Source: a bacterium (GTDB taxonomy: Bacteria; Bacillota; Bacilli; Lactobacillales; Streptococcaceae). Taken from it: a stretch of DNA of 64,000 bases. Below the pieces are notes generated by a model, which was given only the letters and a program-made list of their open reading frames with translations, was not told the origin of the DNA and searched no databases. Of this stretch, positions 1-9,119 are shown piece after piece (within the stretch, counting starts at the first letter, position 1; each line of letters opens with the position of its first letter). A program made the translations under genes and the position numbers. Where the stretch lies: positions 1 to 64,000 of the forward strand of contig CAJNCS010000001.1 in the NCBI GenBank assembly GCA_905221325.1, read 5' to 3'.

Positions 1-89
1 AATGTAATGGTTCCATATGATTCTTTCTAATGATGGTTTGGTCGCTTTTCATTATAGATCTTATGGGACTTTTTTTTCTACAACAAAAT

Positions 90-141
90 AGGCTCCATAA
101 TATCTATAGGGGATTTACCCACTACAAATATTATAGAGCCT
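90..141. repeat. 52-bp near-perfect inverted repeat
   Basis: The 14-base arms (90-103 and 128-141) begin GGCTC and end GAGCC, pair with one mismatch, and continue with weaker pairing almost to the centre. It lies 7 bp past the pta stop, so it could serve as the pta terminator, but the minus-strand T-run after it is poor. Two abutting imperfect repeats of about 24 bp also resemble the joined ends of an insertion sequence. I see no transposase here. Confidence 0.5.
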
Positions 142-148
142 CTAAATC

Positions 149-1123
149 TTATTGATGAACTGCTTGAGCCGCAGTAATTAGTGTAAGATTGTATACGTCA
201 TCTGAGCTACATCCACGTGAAAGGTCATTAACTGGCTTATTCAAACCTTGTAAAACAGGACCTACAGCCGAGAAACCACCGAGACGTTCCGCAATCTTGT
301 AACCGATATTTCCAGCTTCTATACTTGGGAAGATGAATACAGTTGCTTGTCCAGCCACTTTACTTCCTGGAGCTTTCAAAGCTGCCGTTTCAGGGTGGAA
401 GGCAGCGTCAAATTGCAATTCCCCATCAATTTCAAGGTCTGGGCGTAGTTCGTGCGCACGTTTAGTAGCTGCTACCACTTTATCAACGTTTTCACCGAAA
501 CCAGAACCTTTACTTGAGTAACTCAACATTGCAATTTTGGGTTCGATACCAAACATTTTCGCAGTGATTGCCGAGTTAATAGCAATTTCAGCTAAGTCAT
601 CAGCATCAGGATTAATGTTGATCGCACAGTCTCCGAAAAGATAACGTTCTGAACCACGAGTCATTAAGAAGGCACCTGAAGTACGAGTTACATTTGGACG
701 AGTTTTAATGATTTGAAGTGCTGGGCGAACAGTTGCAGCAGTTGAGTGAAGTGCACCTGAAACCATACCGTCTACCAAGCCCATATATACTAGCATTACA
801 CCAAAGTAGTTTACATCTTCACGTAAGAGTCTAGTAGCTTCTTCTTCTGTTATCTTACCGTTACGACGTTCAACGAGCGCAGCAACCATTTCATCAAATT
901 GAGGATAGTGTTGGGTATCAATTACTTCATAACCATCCATGATCCCTTCGATTTCAAGGTAGATTTTAATTTTTTCAGGTTTACCAAGCAATACTGGGAT
1001 GACATCTGTTTCTTTAACCAAACGTTTTGTAGCTTGCAGGATACGAGGTTCTTTCCCTTCGGGTAGAACGATGCGTACATTTTTACCAACCAGGTTGGCT
1101 TTGAGACTTTCAAAAACTTCCAT
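149..1123 (-). CDS. pta: Phosphate acetyltransferase
   Basis: Converts acetyl-CoA and phosphate to acetyl phosphate in the cytoplasm, the first step of acetate formation and a source of the acetyl-phosphate signal. The 324-residue length is normal for the short PTA type. The conserved phosphotransacetylase body is visible, including the GALHSTAATVRPALQI region (about 120-140) and the FPSIEAGNIGYKIAERLGG segment near the end. An AAAGGAG SD precedes the ATG. It is the last gene of relQ-nadK-rluD-pta, with an 18-bp gap after the pseudouridine synthase, and appears to have no promoter of its own. Confidence 0.96.
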   Translation of the reverse strand: MEVFESLKANLVGKNVRIVLPEGKEPRILQATKRLVKETDVIPVLLGKPEKIKIYLEIEGIMDGYEVIDTQHYPQFDEMVAALVERRNGKITEEEATRLLREDVNYFGVMLVYMGLVDGMVSGALHSTAATVRPALQIIKTRPNVTRTSGAFLMTRGSERYLFGDCAININPDADDLAEIAINSAITAKMFGIEPKIAMLSYSSKGSGFGENVDKVVAATKRAHELRPDLEIDGELQFDAAFHPETAALKAPGSKVAGQATVFIFPSIEAGNIGYKIAERLGGFSAVGPVLQGLNKPVNDLSRGCSSDDVYNLTLITAAQAVHQ

Positions 1124-1141
1124 GAGTTTTCTCCTTTAATA

Positions 1142-2032
1142 TTAATTAATTGATAACTTAGTTATTAAATTCTTAAAATCATCTGGCAGTGGAGATGATA
1201 TTTCCAACTGTTCTTCAAGAAAAGGATGATCAAAAGATAAGAAATGGCAATGTAGCGCTTGACGTTTAATGCCATAATCAAGACTCCCTCCATAGAGATC
1301 ATCTCCCAACAAGGGGAAGCCAATATGAGAAAAATGCACTCGGATCTGATGAGTTCGACCAGTATGCAGGCGAATATCAACTAGATGAATATTTCCATAA
1401 GACGCTACAACTTTGTAAGATGTATGGGCGTATTTCCCACCTTTTGCAACCCGTCTTGTGATAATAGAATCTTCATCACGCGCAATCGGGGCGATAATCT
1501 CCCCTTCAGGCTCCAAGACACCAGCTCCTTTAATTAAAGCAAAGTAACGTTTTTCGATAGACTTTCGTTGCAGTTGCTTGTCTAAACGTGCATGAGCATA
1601 GCCGTGCTTAGTAAAGAGCATCAAACCAGATGTATCTCTATCAAGCCTGGTCACTATATGAACCTGCTGGTTTTCATATTCCCGCTTGACATAGTAGCCC
1701 TTTATAAAATTGGCAATGGTATTGGAATGATTGATACTGGGGATGGAAGCAACTCCATAAGGCTTATTCAAAACCAGAAAATGGTCATCTTCATACAAGA
1801 TATCTAGAGGACGATCAATGGCTTCAAGAGTTTCAAAGCCTTCCTCTGCTGGAATATCAATGGTAACCCTATCTCCAACATCTAAGAGATAAGTTGCATT
1901 TTGAGGTTGATCATTGACCAGAATAGCCCCACCTCGAAACTTTATCTTAGCCAACAGTCCTTTAGAAACCTCGTGTTTCTTCAGAAAGGTTTTGACTTTG
2001 ACATGTTCATCTGCGATAAATTCGAACCTCAT
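1142..2032 (-). CDS. rluD: RluA/RluD-family 23S rRNA pseudouridine synthase
   Basis: Isomerises uridine to pseudouridine in RNA. The catalytic signature RLDRDTSG is visible at about residue 128 (catalytic Asp), followed downstream by [20 protein letters not shown], both diagnostic of the RluA family. Length is 296 residues. Its ATG overlaps the end of nadK by 4 nt, so the two are translationally coupled. The exact target uridines cannot be told from sequence; the symbol follows common usage in streptococci and could equally be another RluA-family paralogue. Confidence 0.88.
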   Translation of the reverse strand: MRFEFIADEHVKVKTFLKKHEVSKGLLAKIKFRGGAILVNDQPQNATYLLDVGDRVTIDIPAEEGFETLEAIDRPLDILYEDDHFLVLNKPYGVASIPSINHSNTIANFIKGYYVKREYENQQVHIVTRLDRDTSGLMLFTKHGYAHARLDKQLQRKSIEKRYFALIKGAGVLEPEGEIIAPIARDEDSIITRRVAKGGKYAHTSYKVVASYGNIHLVDIRLHTGRTHQIRVHFSHIGFPLLGDDLYGGSLDYGIKRQALHCHFLSFDHPFLEEQLEISSPLPDDFKNLITKLSIN

Positions 2033-2847
2033 TCGTCCACCTCGCCGATGAAGGCATCTTTGACGCGATTCCAGAAACTAGTGTGACTTGGCGTCGCTAC
2101 GAAGTGTATCTTGTGATGGTCGATTTGGTACTCAATCCGTTCTATATTTCGGAAAGAATAGATGCTATTGTCAACCGATAACGTGTGATAGTCATTACGA
2201 GTCGGTAAAAGCTCAATTTTATCTTTCTTCGGAACGATTATCGAAGAACCAAGTGTTCGATAAACTCTGTTGTTAAGACTCGCTATTTCAGTCAACTGCA
2301 AGGCCTCAATAGTAGGATGCAAGACAGCCCCACCCAAGGACTTGTTATAGGCAGTGCTTCCAGTCGGGGTTGAAACAGTCACACCATCTCCACGAAAACG
2401 TTCAAATGGAACGTGGTTAATAATGATATCCGCAACCATGGTGCGATCCGATCGACGGATGCTAGCTTCATTTAAGGCACGAAAGGTTTTCACTTCTCCG
2501 TTTTCAAGTGTCACCTTGACATTCAAAACAGGATAGGAAACCTTGGCACCAGTATCCAGTTGGAGATTGGTAACCAACTGATCCAACTCAAAATCGCGAT
2601 AATCTGTGTAAAATCCCAAGTGTCCTGTATGTACGCCAATAAATCGAACTTTATCTAACTGATTCTCGTACTTGTGAAATGCAGACAAAAGCATCCCATC
2701 CCCACCAATTGATATGACGATGTCAGGATTGGTGTCGTTGAGTATAAAATGATGTTTTTTCAACTGGTCTTTCAGCTCATACAAAACCTTTTGACTCTGG
2801 GGTTTTCTATTTGCAATCAGATCAATGCGTTTACCTGTATTCTTCAT
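2029..2847 (-). CDS. nadK: NAD kinase
   Basis: Phosphorylates NAD to NADP in the cytoplasm. The family signature [11 protein letters not shown] sits near residue 50 and the [14 protein letters not shown] motif near 150. I chose the ATG at 2847 (272 residues, MKNTGKRI) over an in-frame ATG 12 bp upstream because it gives the length I expect for the streptococcal enzyme. The gene overlaps the 3' end of relQ by 17 nt and the 5' end of the pseudouridine synthase by 4 nt, placing NADP supply and alarmone synthesis in one operon. Confidence 0.95.
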   Translation of the reverse strand: MKNTGKRIDLIANRKPQSQKVLYELKDQLKKHHFILNDTNPDIVISIGGDGMLLSAFHKYENQLDKVRFIGVHTGHLGFYTDYRDFELDQLVTNLQLDTGAKVSYPVLNVKVTLENGEVKTFRALNEASIRRSDRTMVADIIINHVPFERFRGDGVTVSTPTGSTAYNKSLGGAVLHPTIEALQLTEIASLNNRVYRTLGSSIIVPKKDKIELLPTRNDYHTLSVDNSIYSFRNIERIEYQIDHHKIHFVATPSHTSFWNRVKDAFIGEVDE

Positions 2848-3502
2848 CTGTATCGTCACTATTTCCTACACCGTCGTTTAGTTTTCTACTTAAAGGATCA
2901 AAGAGCGCCTGTGCTTCTTGAATATCATCACGAATTTTCCCCATTTCTTCATCCAATTGATGGGAAATTCTAGCTGTAATCTCCAAGCGTTTCTTGATCT
3001 CCTCTGGGAAATCCCCCTGATACTTATAATTGAGCGAATGCTCAATCGTAGCCCAAAAATTCATGGCTAAAGTCCGGATTTGAATTTCAGCCAGAATCGT
3101 CTTAGCCCCGTTAATTGTATCAACCGTGTATTCGACAACCACGTGATAAGAACGATAGCCCGAAGCCTTACGATGAGTGATATAGTCTCGTTCCTGAACG
3201 ACTCTCATATCTTGGCGCTTACGTAGAATTTCAACTACCTCTTTAACGTCATCAACAAACTGAACCATGACACGTAATCCCGCAATATCTTGCAGATCAT
3301 GTTCCAGACTCGCATAAGTAATTCCTCTACGAGCCATCTTTTCTTTGATACTTTCAATCGGTTTTACACGACCCGTTACAAACTCAATCGGAGAATGCTT
3401 GTTTTGCTTACGATACTGTTTGCGAATTCCCCGAAGTTTAATCTTCAATTCACCAACAGCCTGAATGTAAGGATCTAAAAATTCTTCCCATTCTATGGTC
3501 AT
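2831..3502 (-). CDS. relQ: Small alarmone synthetase RelQ (GTP pyrophosphokinase)
   Basis: Transfers pyrophosphate from ATP to GDP/GTP to make (p)ppGpp. It has the single RelA/SpoT synthetase domain and no hydrolase or TGS/ACT domains, as expected for the SAS class. Visible motifs are [23 protein letters not shown], the GYRSYH segment and EIQIRT. The ATG at 3502 gives 223 residues and follows a GGGAGAAAAT SD. The open frame runs 26 codons further up, but that start would lie on the predicted transcription start. First gene of a four-gene operon. Confidence 0.95.
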   Translation of the reverse strand: MTIEWEEFLDPYIQAVGELKIKLRGIRKQYRKQNKHSPIEFVTGRVKPIESIKEKMARRGITYASLEHDLQDIAGLRVMVQFVDDVKEVVEILRKRQDMRVVQERDYITHRKASGYRSYHVVVEYTVDTINGAKTILAEIQIRTLAMNFWATIEHSLNYKYQGDFPEEIKKRLEITARISHQLDEEMGKIRDDIQEAQALFDPLSRKLNDGVGNSDDTDEEYR

Positions 3503-3585
3503 ATTTTCTCCCTTTTGGTATGTGATTGTATTGTTTAAAATTTTTGATTTTTTCACTACAATCATATACAATAAATACATTGTCC

Positions 3586-3594
3586 ATTATACCA
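3586..3594 (-). promoter_or_regulatory. Extended -10 promoter of the relQ operon
   Basis: On the minus strand, TGGTATAAT forms an extended -10 with no good -35. Transcription would begin near 3579, which supports the relQ start at 3502. Confidence 0.6.
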
Positions 3595-3631
3595 TAAATC
3601 GCTTTCAAAGATAAAAAAAAAGGTTAGAAAA

Positions 3632-4201
3632 ATGAAACATTTAGAAATTGAACTGAAAACACTACTGAAAAAAGAGGATTACGATCATTTAAAAGAACAG
3701 TTTTCCCATATCCAACCCGTCCTACAGAAAAACTACTACATTGATACACCTGATTTCCAATTGCGTGAAAAAAAGGTTGCCATGCGCATTCGCACCTTTT
3801 CAGATTGGGCGGAGTTGACCTTGAAAGTACCTCAAACCGTAGGAAATATGGAATACAGCCAGAAACTAACTCTTCCAGAGGCTGAATTTTACCTAGAAAA
3901 ACAAAAACTTCCTCAAGGGCTCGTTTTAGAAAAGCTTGCTAAGATTGGTATTGAAAGCCAAGACTGGTTTGTTCTGGGCTGTCTTGCAACTATTCGTTAC
4001 GAAATGGAAACGCCGATTGGTCTAATGGCTTTAGATCAAAGTCACTACTTTGATCAGACAGACTATGAACTCGAGCTTGAAGTCACAGACCATGAAAAAG
4101 GGAAAGCTGATTTTCAGAAATTCTTAGAAGAAAATCAGATTACTTATCAGAAAGCTCCTTCAAAATTAATTCGTTTTATTAAAAGCATGAAAAAAAGCTG
4201 A
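3632..4201 (+). CDS. CYTH-domain protein (YjbK-type triphosphatase)
   Basis: A stand-alone CYTH (triphosphate tunnel) protein of 189 residues. The hallmark ExExK motif is seen at the N-terminus (EIELK, residues 5-9), with alternating charged strands such as MRIRTF and YELELEVTD that line the tunnel in this family. Members bind or hydrolyse triphosphates; the natural substrate here is unknown. It is transcribed divergently from relQ, sharing a 129-bp intergenic region, which may hint at nucleotide metabolism. Transcription may stop at or read through the hairpin ahead of prs. Confidence 0.88.
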   Translation: MKHLEIELKTLLKKEDYDHLKEQFSHIQPVLQKNYYIDTPDFQLREKKVAMRIRTFSDWAELTLKVPQTVGNMEYSQKLTLPEAEFYLEKQKLPQGLVLEKLAKIGIESQDWFVLGCLATIRYEMETPIGLMALDQSHYFDQTDYELELEVTDHEKGKADFQKFLEENQITYQKAPSKLIRFIKSMKKS

Positions 4202-4217
4202 AATAATCTCCTTTTTT

Positions 4218-4226
4218 TGGTAGAAT
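4218..4226 (+). promoter_or_regulatory. Extended -10 promoter for prs
   Basis: TGGTAGAAT is an extended -10 directly after the CYTH gene; the -35 is poor. It predicts a leader of about 80 nt ahead of prs. Confidence 0.5.
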
Positions 4227-4245
4227 AGAAAAGATAAAAATAAAA

Positions 4246-4286
4246 GAATCTCCCTTTGAAAAACAGAACTTTCTCAAAGGAGATTC
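4246..4286 (+). promoter_or_regulatory. Leader hairpin upstream of prs
   Basis: GAATCTCCCTTTGA and TCAAAGGAGATTC form a 13-bp stem with one bulged C and a loop of 14 nt. There is no following T-run, so it is not a standard terminator. It lies inside the predicted prs leader, 26 bp before the start codon. Confidence 0.65.
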
Positions 4287-4312
4287 ACAAAGTTTACAGA
4301 GGACGGTCTATA

Positions 4313-5272
4313 ATGTCAGATAGAAACAACATGAAACTTTTCACCCTAAACTCTAACCCAGAAATCGCTCAAAAGATTGCGGATACAGTTGGTGTACCTC
4401 TCGGAAAATTATCCTCTCGTCAATTTTCTGATGGTGAAATCCAAGTCAACATTGAAGAAAGTGTCCGTGGTTACGATGTCTACATCATCCAGTCAACCAG
4501 CTATCCCGTTAGCAACCACTTGATGGAGTTGTTAATCATGGTTGACGCTTGTGTACGTGCAAGTGCTCATAGTATCAACGTTGTTCTTCCTTACTTTGGT
4601 TATGCTCGTCAGGATCGTATCGCTTCTTCTCGCGAACCTCTCACTGCAAAACTGGTTGCCAATATGCTTGTCAAGGCTGGTGTAAGTCGTGTTCTAACGC
4701 TTGATTTGCACGCTGTTCAGGTTCAAGGTTTCTTTGACATTCCAGTAGATAACCTCTATACAATTCCTCTCTTTGCTAAACACTACAGCGATAAAGGGTT
4801 GCTGGGATCAGATGTCGTTGTTGTAAGTCCAAAAAACTCTGGTGTCAAACGTGCCCGTAGCTTAGCTGAATATTTAGATGCACCAATCGCAATCATCGAC
4901 TATGCTCAAGACGATTCAGAGCGTAGCCAAGGCTATATCATCGGTGATGTTGAAGGCAAGAAGGCCATCTTGATTGACGATATCCTAAATACTGGACGTA
5001 CTTTCTCAGAAGCAGCCAAAATCGTTGAGCGTGAAGGTGCAACTGAAATCTATGCGGTATCCAGTCACGGTCTCTTTGTAGAAGGCGCTGCTGACCTTCT
5101 TGATGCTACTAACATCAAAGAAATCCTTGTGACAGACTCTGTAGCAACCAAAGAAAGAACTCCGAAAAATGTGTGCTACATTACCGCTAGCGAATTGATT
5201 GGTGATGCAATCGTCCGCATCCACGAAAGAAAACCAGTTAGCCCACTCTTTGCATATAATAAAAAGGAATAA
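4313..5272 (+). CDS. prs: Ribose-phosphate pyrophosphokinase
   Basis: Makes PRPP from ribose 5-phosphate and ATP for nucleotide, histidine and NAD synthesis. The PRPP-binding loop is clear ([18 protein letters not shown], about residue 220), as is the flexible-loop region [16 protein letters not shown]. The ATG at 4313 follows AGAGGAC and gives 319 residues; the frame is open 19 codons further up but without an SD. Streptococci usually carry two Prs proteins, and this resembles the second pneumococcal one. It appears to lead an operon with the cysteine desulfurase (9-bp gap) and two small genes. Confidence 0.95.
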   Translation: MSDRNNMKLFTLNSNPEIAQKIADTVGVPLGKLSSRQFSDGEIQVNIEESVRGYDVYIIQSTSYPVSNHLMELLIMVDACVRASAHSINVVLPYFGYARQDRIASSREPLTAKLVANMLVKAGVSRVLTLDLHAVQVQGFFDIPVDNLYTIPLFAKHYSDKGLLGSDVVVVSPKNSGVKRARSLAEYLDAPIAIIDYAQDDSERSQGYIIGDVEGKKAILIDDILNTGRTFSEAAKIVEREGATEIYAVSSHGLFVEGAADLLDATNIKEILVTDSVATKERTPKNVCYITASELIGDAIVRIHERKPVSPLFAYNKKE

Positions 5273-5281
5273 GGTGATTCT

Positions 5282-6397
5282 TTGATTTATTTGGACAATG
5301 CTGCTACGACTCCTATGTCAGCAGTAGCTATTGCAGAAATGACCAAGGTCATGCAGGAAACCCATGGGAATCCTTCTAGTATTCATAGTCATGGTCGGCA
5401 GGCTGGCAAACTGCTCCGTGAAGCGCGTCAAGAATTAGCCCACTTAATAGGAACCAAGCCACAACGAATCTTTTTCACATCTGGCGGTACAGAAAGTAAC
5501 AATACCGCTATCATTGGCTATTGTCTCCGTCATCAAGAACGTGGAAAACATATCATCACGACAGCTATTGAACACCATTCTGTCCTTGAAACCATTGATT
5601 ATCTGGTTCAACATTTCGACTTTGAATCGACCATTATCCAACCAGTAAATCAAGAAATCACTGCGCAGCAAATTCAAGAAGCCTTACGTGACGATACCAT
5701 TCTCGTTTCCACCATGTATGCTAATAATGAAACAGGTAGTCTCTTACCTATCGCTGAGATTGGACGTATTTTAAAAGAACATCCTGCTGCTTATCATGTA
5801 GATGCTGTTCAAGCTATTGGGAAAATTCCTATCCATCCAGAGGAATTAGGAATTGATTTCCTCAGTGCTTCTGCCCACAAATTCCATGGACCAAAGGGAA
5901 TCGGCTTTCTTTACGCATCGACTGGAGACTTTGATTCCTACCTTCACGGTGGAGACCAAGAACAAAAGAAACGGGCTGGAACAGAAAATCTCGCTGCCAT
6001 TGTAGGTATGGTCGCTGCTCTCAAAGAGGATTTAAATGACCAAGTTGAACATTACCAAAAACTAAGCGCACTTAAATCTACTTTTTTAGAAGAAATTGCA
6101 GGTCTCGACTACTATCTCAATGAAAGCAACCATCAACTACCTTATGTTGTCAACATTGGCTTTCCTGGTCAAAAAAATGATTTGCTCTTGCTACGGTTAG
6201 ACCTTGAAGGAATTTCAATTTCTACCGGTTCAGCTTGTACTGCTGGTATTGTGCAAACCAGTCATGTTCTTGAAGCATTTTATGGGTCTGATTCGCATTG
6301 TTTAACAGAATCCGTCCGTATCAGTCTTTCTCCTCTTAACACTGAGGAAGAACTGAAACAACTGGCACAAACCTTAAAAAATATTATTGGAGATTAA
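5282..6397 (+). CDS. NifS/IscS-like cysteine desulfurase
   Basis: A PLP-dependent enzyme that releases sulfur from cysteine, for Fe-S clusters or tRNA thiolation. The lysine that binds PLP is in SAHKFHGPKG (about residue 200) and the active-site cysteine in STGSACTAG (about 318). It starts with TTG preceded by AAGGTGAT; no ATG lies nearby and the MIYLDNAATTP N-terminus is complete. At 371 residues it matches group I NifS-like proteins. There is no scaffold gene next to it; a thiI-type partner is likely elsewhere. Confidence 0.92.
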   Translation: MIYLDNAATTPMSAVAIAEMTKVMQETHGNPSSIHSHGRQAGKLLREARQELAHLIGTKPQRIFFTSGGTESNNTAIIGYCLRHQERGKHIITTAIEHHSVLETIDYLVQHFDFESTIIQPVNQEITAQQIQEALRDDTILVSTMYANNETGSLLPIAEIGRILKEHPAAYHVDAVQAIGKIPIHPEELGIDFLSASAHKFHGPKGIGFLYASTGDFDSYLHGGDQEQKKRAGTENLAAIVGMVAALKEDLNDQVEHYQKLSALKSTFLEEIAGLDYYLNESNHQLPYVVNIGFPGQKNDLLLLRLDLEGISISTGSACTAGIVQTSHVLEAFYGSDSHCLTESVRISLSPLNTEEELKQLAQTLKNIIGD

Positions 6398-6401
6398 TCT
6401 A

Positions 6402-6749
6402 ATGTCATTCGAAAAAACCATTAAACTACAAAACTGCCGCTACGACTACACACTTAGCCCAACTGTCAAAAAGTTCACACTGAAAGATAATACTTTCTTT
6501 GAAACAAAAGTCGGAAACTACGAACTGACTCGTCTACTTGAAAAAATCCCAAATAGTGGAGAAGGTTTCCTATTAAAAATTATCATCAATAAAGAGCTTA
6601 CAGGTGTTAAAATTAATATCACTGACAAATCAGGTCTTCGTTTGGTGAATATTTTTAAATCTGAGGAACACCATATCCACCAAGAAAAATTCTACTTCCT
6701 CATGGACAGTCTTGTAGAACGCGATATTTTCACTAAAGTAGAAAGATAG
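6402..6749 (+). CDS. DUF1831 family protein
   Basis: A 115-residue cytoplasmic protein with no recognised catalytic motif or membrane segment. Small proteins of this family regularly follow a cysteine desulfurase in streptococci and lactobacilli, so a role near sulfur transfer is possible but unproven. I prefer the ATG at 6402, with GGAG about 9 bp upstream, over an in-frame TTG at 6387 inside the desulfurase. Confidence 0.75.
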   Translation: MSFEKTIKLQNCRYDYTLSPTVKKFTLKDNTFFETKVGNYELTRLLEKIPNSGEGFLLKIIINKELTGVKINITDKSGLRLVNIFKSEEHHIHQEKFYFLMDSLVERDIFTKVER

Positions 6750-6755
6750 TTTACT

Positions 6756-6965
6756 ATGTATCGACTTACTTATCAAGATAGTTACCAAGTTGAGCGTATA
6801 CTTGAATATTCAGACTACGATGAGCTCATGCTATCTCTATCAGGATGCGTGACCCTAGCAGATACATTTCTGGTCACCTCGTTAACCCTTGATGATAAAG
6901 TTATCTACCAAGGATTAGTCGGAGATCTCTATCGTTTTCTTTCACAAGCTAATTTTTCAGACTAA
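6756..6965 (+). CDS. DUF4649 family small protein
   Basis: 69 residues, soluble, acidic, starting 6 bp after the DUF1831 gene and ending at the operon terminator. The SD is weak, so translation may be coupled to the upstream gene. I recognise the family from its usual position after the prs/desulfurase genes in streptococci; function unknown. Confidence 0.65.
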   Translation: MYRLTYQDSYQVERILEYSDYDELMLSLSGCVTLADTFLVTSLTLDDKVIYQGLVGDLYRFLSQANFSD

Positions 6966-6990
6966 AACTAAGAAATTTCTTAGTTTTTTC
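6964..6990 (+). terminator. Rho-independent terminator of the prs operon
   Basis: The perfect self-complementary stretch 6964-6987 (AACTAAGAAATTTCTTAGTT core) ends in a T-run. Confidence 0.85.
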
Positions 6991-6996
6991 TTATTT

Positions 6997-7028
6997 TTGT
7001 TGATTTTTTCACAATGTTTCTATAAAAT
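6997..7028 (+). promoter_or_regulatory. rex promoter with overlapping Rex operator
   Basis: The -35 TTGATT (7000-7005) and -10 TAAAAT (7023-7028) are 17 bp apart. An 18-bp site at 6997-7014 matches the Rex consensus TTGTGAA-N4-TTCACAA at 12 of 14 fixed positions, with a perfect right half. It covers the -35, so Rex probably represses its own gene when NADH is low. Confidence 0.7.
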
Positions 7029-7053
7029 AGAAGAATAGAAAGGTTGTGATTTT

Positions 7054-7695
7054 GTGAAAGATAAACAGTCTGCTATTCCAAAAGCAACAGCAAAAAGACT
7101 CTCTCTTTACTATCGAATTTTCAAGAGATTTCATGCCGAGAAAATCGAACGTGCCAACTCCAAACAAATTGCAGAGGCTATCGGTATCGATTCTGCGACC
7201 GTTCGTCGAGATTTTTCCTATTTTGGTGAACTAGGTCGTCGTGGATTTGGTTATGATGTCAAAAAATTGATGAATTTTTTTGCTGATCTCCTAAATGATA
7301 ACTCGATTACTAATGTTATGTTGGTTGGAATTGGTAATATGGGGCACGCCCTTCTCCACTACCGCTTCCATGAGCGCAACAAGATGAAGATTATCATGGC
7401 CTTTGACCTAGATGACCATCCAGAAGTTGGCACCCAGACACCTGACGGGATTCCTATCTATGGCATCTCTCAGATTAAAGAAAAGATCAAAGAAGCAGAT
7501 ATCAAAACTGCTATCCTAACTGTTCCAAGTGTTAAATCACAAGAAGTTGCCAATCTTTTGGTCGATGCGGGTATAAAAGGTATTCTCAGCTTTTCTCCTG
7601 TTCACCTGCACCTTCCAAAAGATGTAGTTGTTCAGTACGTCGATTTGACAAGTGAACTCCAAACTCTCCTCTATTTTATGCGGAAAGAGGATTAG
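7054..7695 (+). CDS. rex: Redox-sensing transcriptional repressor Rex
   Basis: Senses the NADH/NAD ratio and represses fermentation genes when NADH is low. The N-terminal winged helix (about 1-80) carries the recognition helix [21 protein letters not shown]; the Rossmann domain begins at about 88 with the dinucleotide motif [10 protein letters not shown]. The start is GTG with AGAAAGG upstream. 213 residues is standard. It has its own promoter and operator and is followed 15 bp later by a glutamine amidotransferase gene. Confidence 0.96.
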   Translation: MKDKQSAIPKATAKRLSLYYRIFKRFHAEKIERANSKQIAEAIGIDSATVRRDFSYFGELGRRGFGYDVKKLMNFFADLLNDNSITNVMLVGIGNMGHALLHYRFHERNKMKIIMAFDLDDHPEVGTQTPDGIPIYGISQIKEKIKEADIKTAILTVPSVKSQEVANLLVDAGIKGILSFSPVHLHLPKDVVVQYVDLTSELQTLLYFMRKED

Positions 7696-7710
7696 AAAGC
7701 GAAAGCATTT

Positions 7711-8400
7711 ATGAATAAACCAGTTATTGGGATTACAGGAAATGAAAAAACTCATCCAGATGATGACATCATGATGAGCTATGCAGCAAAAGGCTTTGTT
7801 GAAGGAGTCAAGGACGCTGGTGGAATTCCAATCATCCTACCGATTGGTGATCAAGAAATGGCAAGCCATTACGTCGCTATGATTGATAAACTCATCCTAA
7901 CAGGTGGGCAAAATGTTGATCCAAAATTCTATGGCCAGCCTAAAACAATTGACAGCGATGACTACCATCTTCAAAGAGACCAGTTTGAATTAGCCCTTAT
8001 CAGAGAAGCCATCAAGCAGAAGAAACCAATTTTCTCTGTTTGTCGGGGTACCCAGCTTTTCAATGTCGCTATGGGAGGTACGCTTCACCAAGATATCGAG
8101 GATCATTGGCAGGACTGTTCAGCCGAATACACGACCCAACGCCTCGTAACGGAGCCTGATACAATTCTCCGAGAAATCTATGGAGAAATCTCTCACATCA
8201 ACTCCTTCCACCATCAGAGCATAAAAGATCTGGCACCAAATTTAAGGGTTGTGGCTTATGATCCCAAGGATAAGATTATCGAGGCAGTCACAACGACAGA
8301 TGATTTTCCTTATCTTGGTGTTCAATGGCATCCTGAGTTTCTCTTTGAAAACCGCCCCAAGGATAAAACGCTATTTGACTATGTTGTTAACGAACTCTAA
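7711..8400 (+). CDS. Class I glutamine amidotransferase / peptidase C26 (PuuD-like)
   Basis: A 229-residue gamma-glutamyl hydrolase-type protein. The nucleophile elbow [15 protein letters not shown] (Cys near 111) and the catalytic His/Glu in GVQWHPEF near the C-terminus are both intact. Relatives hydrolyse gamma-glutamyl compounds such as gamma-glutamyl-GABA; no polyamine genes lie nearby, so the substrate is uncertain. Probably co-transcribed with rex. It converges on radC with a 4-bp overlap of stop codons. Confidence 0.85.
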   Translation: MNKPVIGITGNEKTHPDDDIMMSYAAKGFVEGVKDAGGIPIILPIGDQEMASHYVAMIDKLILTGGQNVDPKFYGQPKTIDSDDYHLQRDQFELALIREAIKQKKPIFSVCRGTQLFNVAMGGTLHQDIEDHWQDCSAEYTTQRLVTEPDTILREIYGEISHINSFHHQSIKDLAPNLRVVAYDPKDKIIEAVTTTDDFPYLGVQWHPEFLFENRPKDKTLFDYVVNEL

Positions 8401-9077
8401 ATCAAATCCGTCTTTTCACGGTAACTAAAGTAATCAGAGTGCGAGACAATCAGGTGGTCCAAGAAAACGATTCCCATCAGTTCACAGGCTTCCTTGACTA
8501 GCTTAGTGACATGGTCATCATTTCGACTAGGAGATACAGCACCTGATGGATGGTTATGAACGAGAATCACAGAGGTGGCCATATGCTTCAAAGCATAGTG
8601 AAGGATTTCCCTCGGTTCAGCAATACTACGTGTCGCAGATCCGATAAAAATGGTCTGCTGATGAATGATTTGATTTTGAGTATTGAGATAGAGCGCCACT
8701 AGGTGCTCTTGTTTTTTGTCCCCAAGTTCCTGTTGCATTTTCTTGGCTAGCTTTTGACTACTGAGAATACTTTCCATCTCAAGTGTTTCATGTTTGTGAA
8801 TACGATGCCCTAGTTCAATCACCGCTTGTAGTTCAATGGCTTTAATACGTCCAATACCAGACAGACTTTGCAATTCCTGCAGAGTCATTTTTTTTAGATC
8901 AGTTAGACTATTAAGACTATTCAAGACTTTCTGAGCGATTTCAAAAACATTAGCCTGACGCGTTCCGGTTCTGAGCAGAATGGCTAACAATTCTTGATTG
9001 CTCAGAGCCCCTACTCCTTCTTTAACCAGTCTTTCTCTCGGTAAAAGTGAATCTTCTTGGAATGAAATACTATACAT
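8397..9077 (-). CDS. radC: RadC family JAMM-domain protein
   Basis: The C-terminal RadC/JAB domain shows the metal-binding motif [14 protein letters not shown] (about residues 175-190); the N-terminus has a helix-hairpin-helix segment ([15 protein letters not shown]). Historically called a DNA repair protein, but evidence for repair in streptococci is weak. The ATG at 9077 follows a perfect AGGAGG and gives 226 residues; an ATG 15 bp upstream lacks an SD. Confidence 0.93.
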   Translation of the reverse strand: MYSISFQEDSLLPRERLVKEGVGALSNQELLAILLRTGTRQANVFEIAQKVLNSLNSLTDLKKMTLQELQSLSGIGRIKAIELQAVIELGHRIHKHETLEMESILSSQKLAKKMQQELGDKKQEHLVALYLNTQNQIIHQQTIFIGSATRSIAEPREILHYALKHMATSVILVHNHPSGAVSPSRNDDHVTKLVKEACELMGIVFLDHLIVSHSDYFSYREKTDLI

Positions 9078-9119
9078 AAAAATCCTCCTCACTTTATTAT
9101 TCGTGAGAAGGATGGAAAA

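Noticed and set aside
3503..3580. N-terminal extension of RelQ by 26 residues
   Set aside because: It would start at the predicted transcription start and lacks an SD; the ATG at 3502 has a good one.
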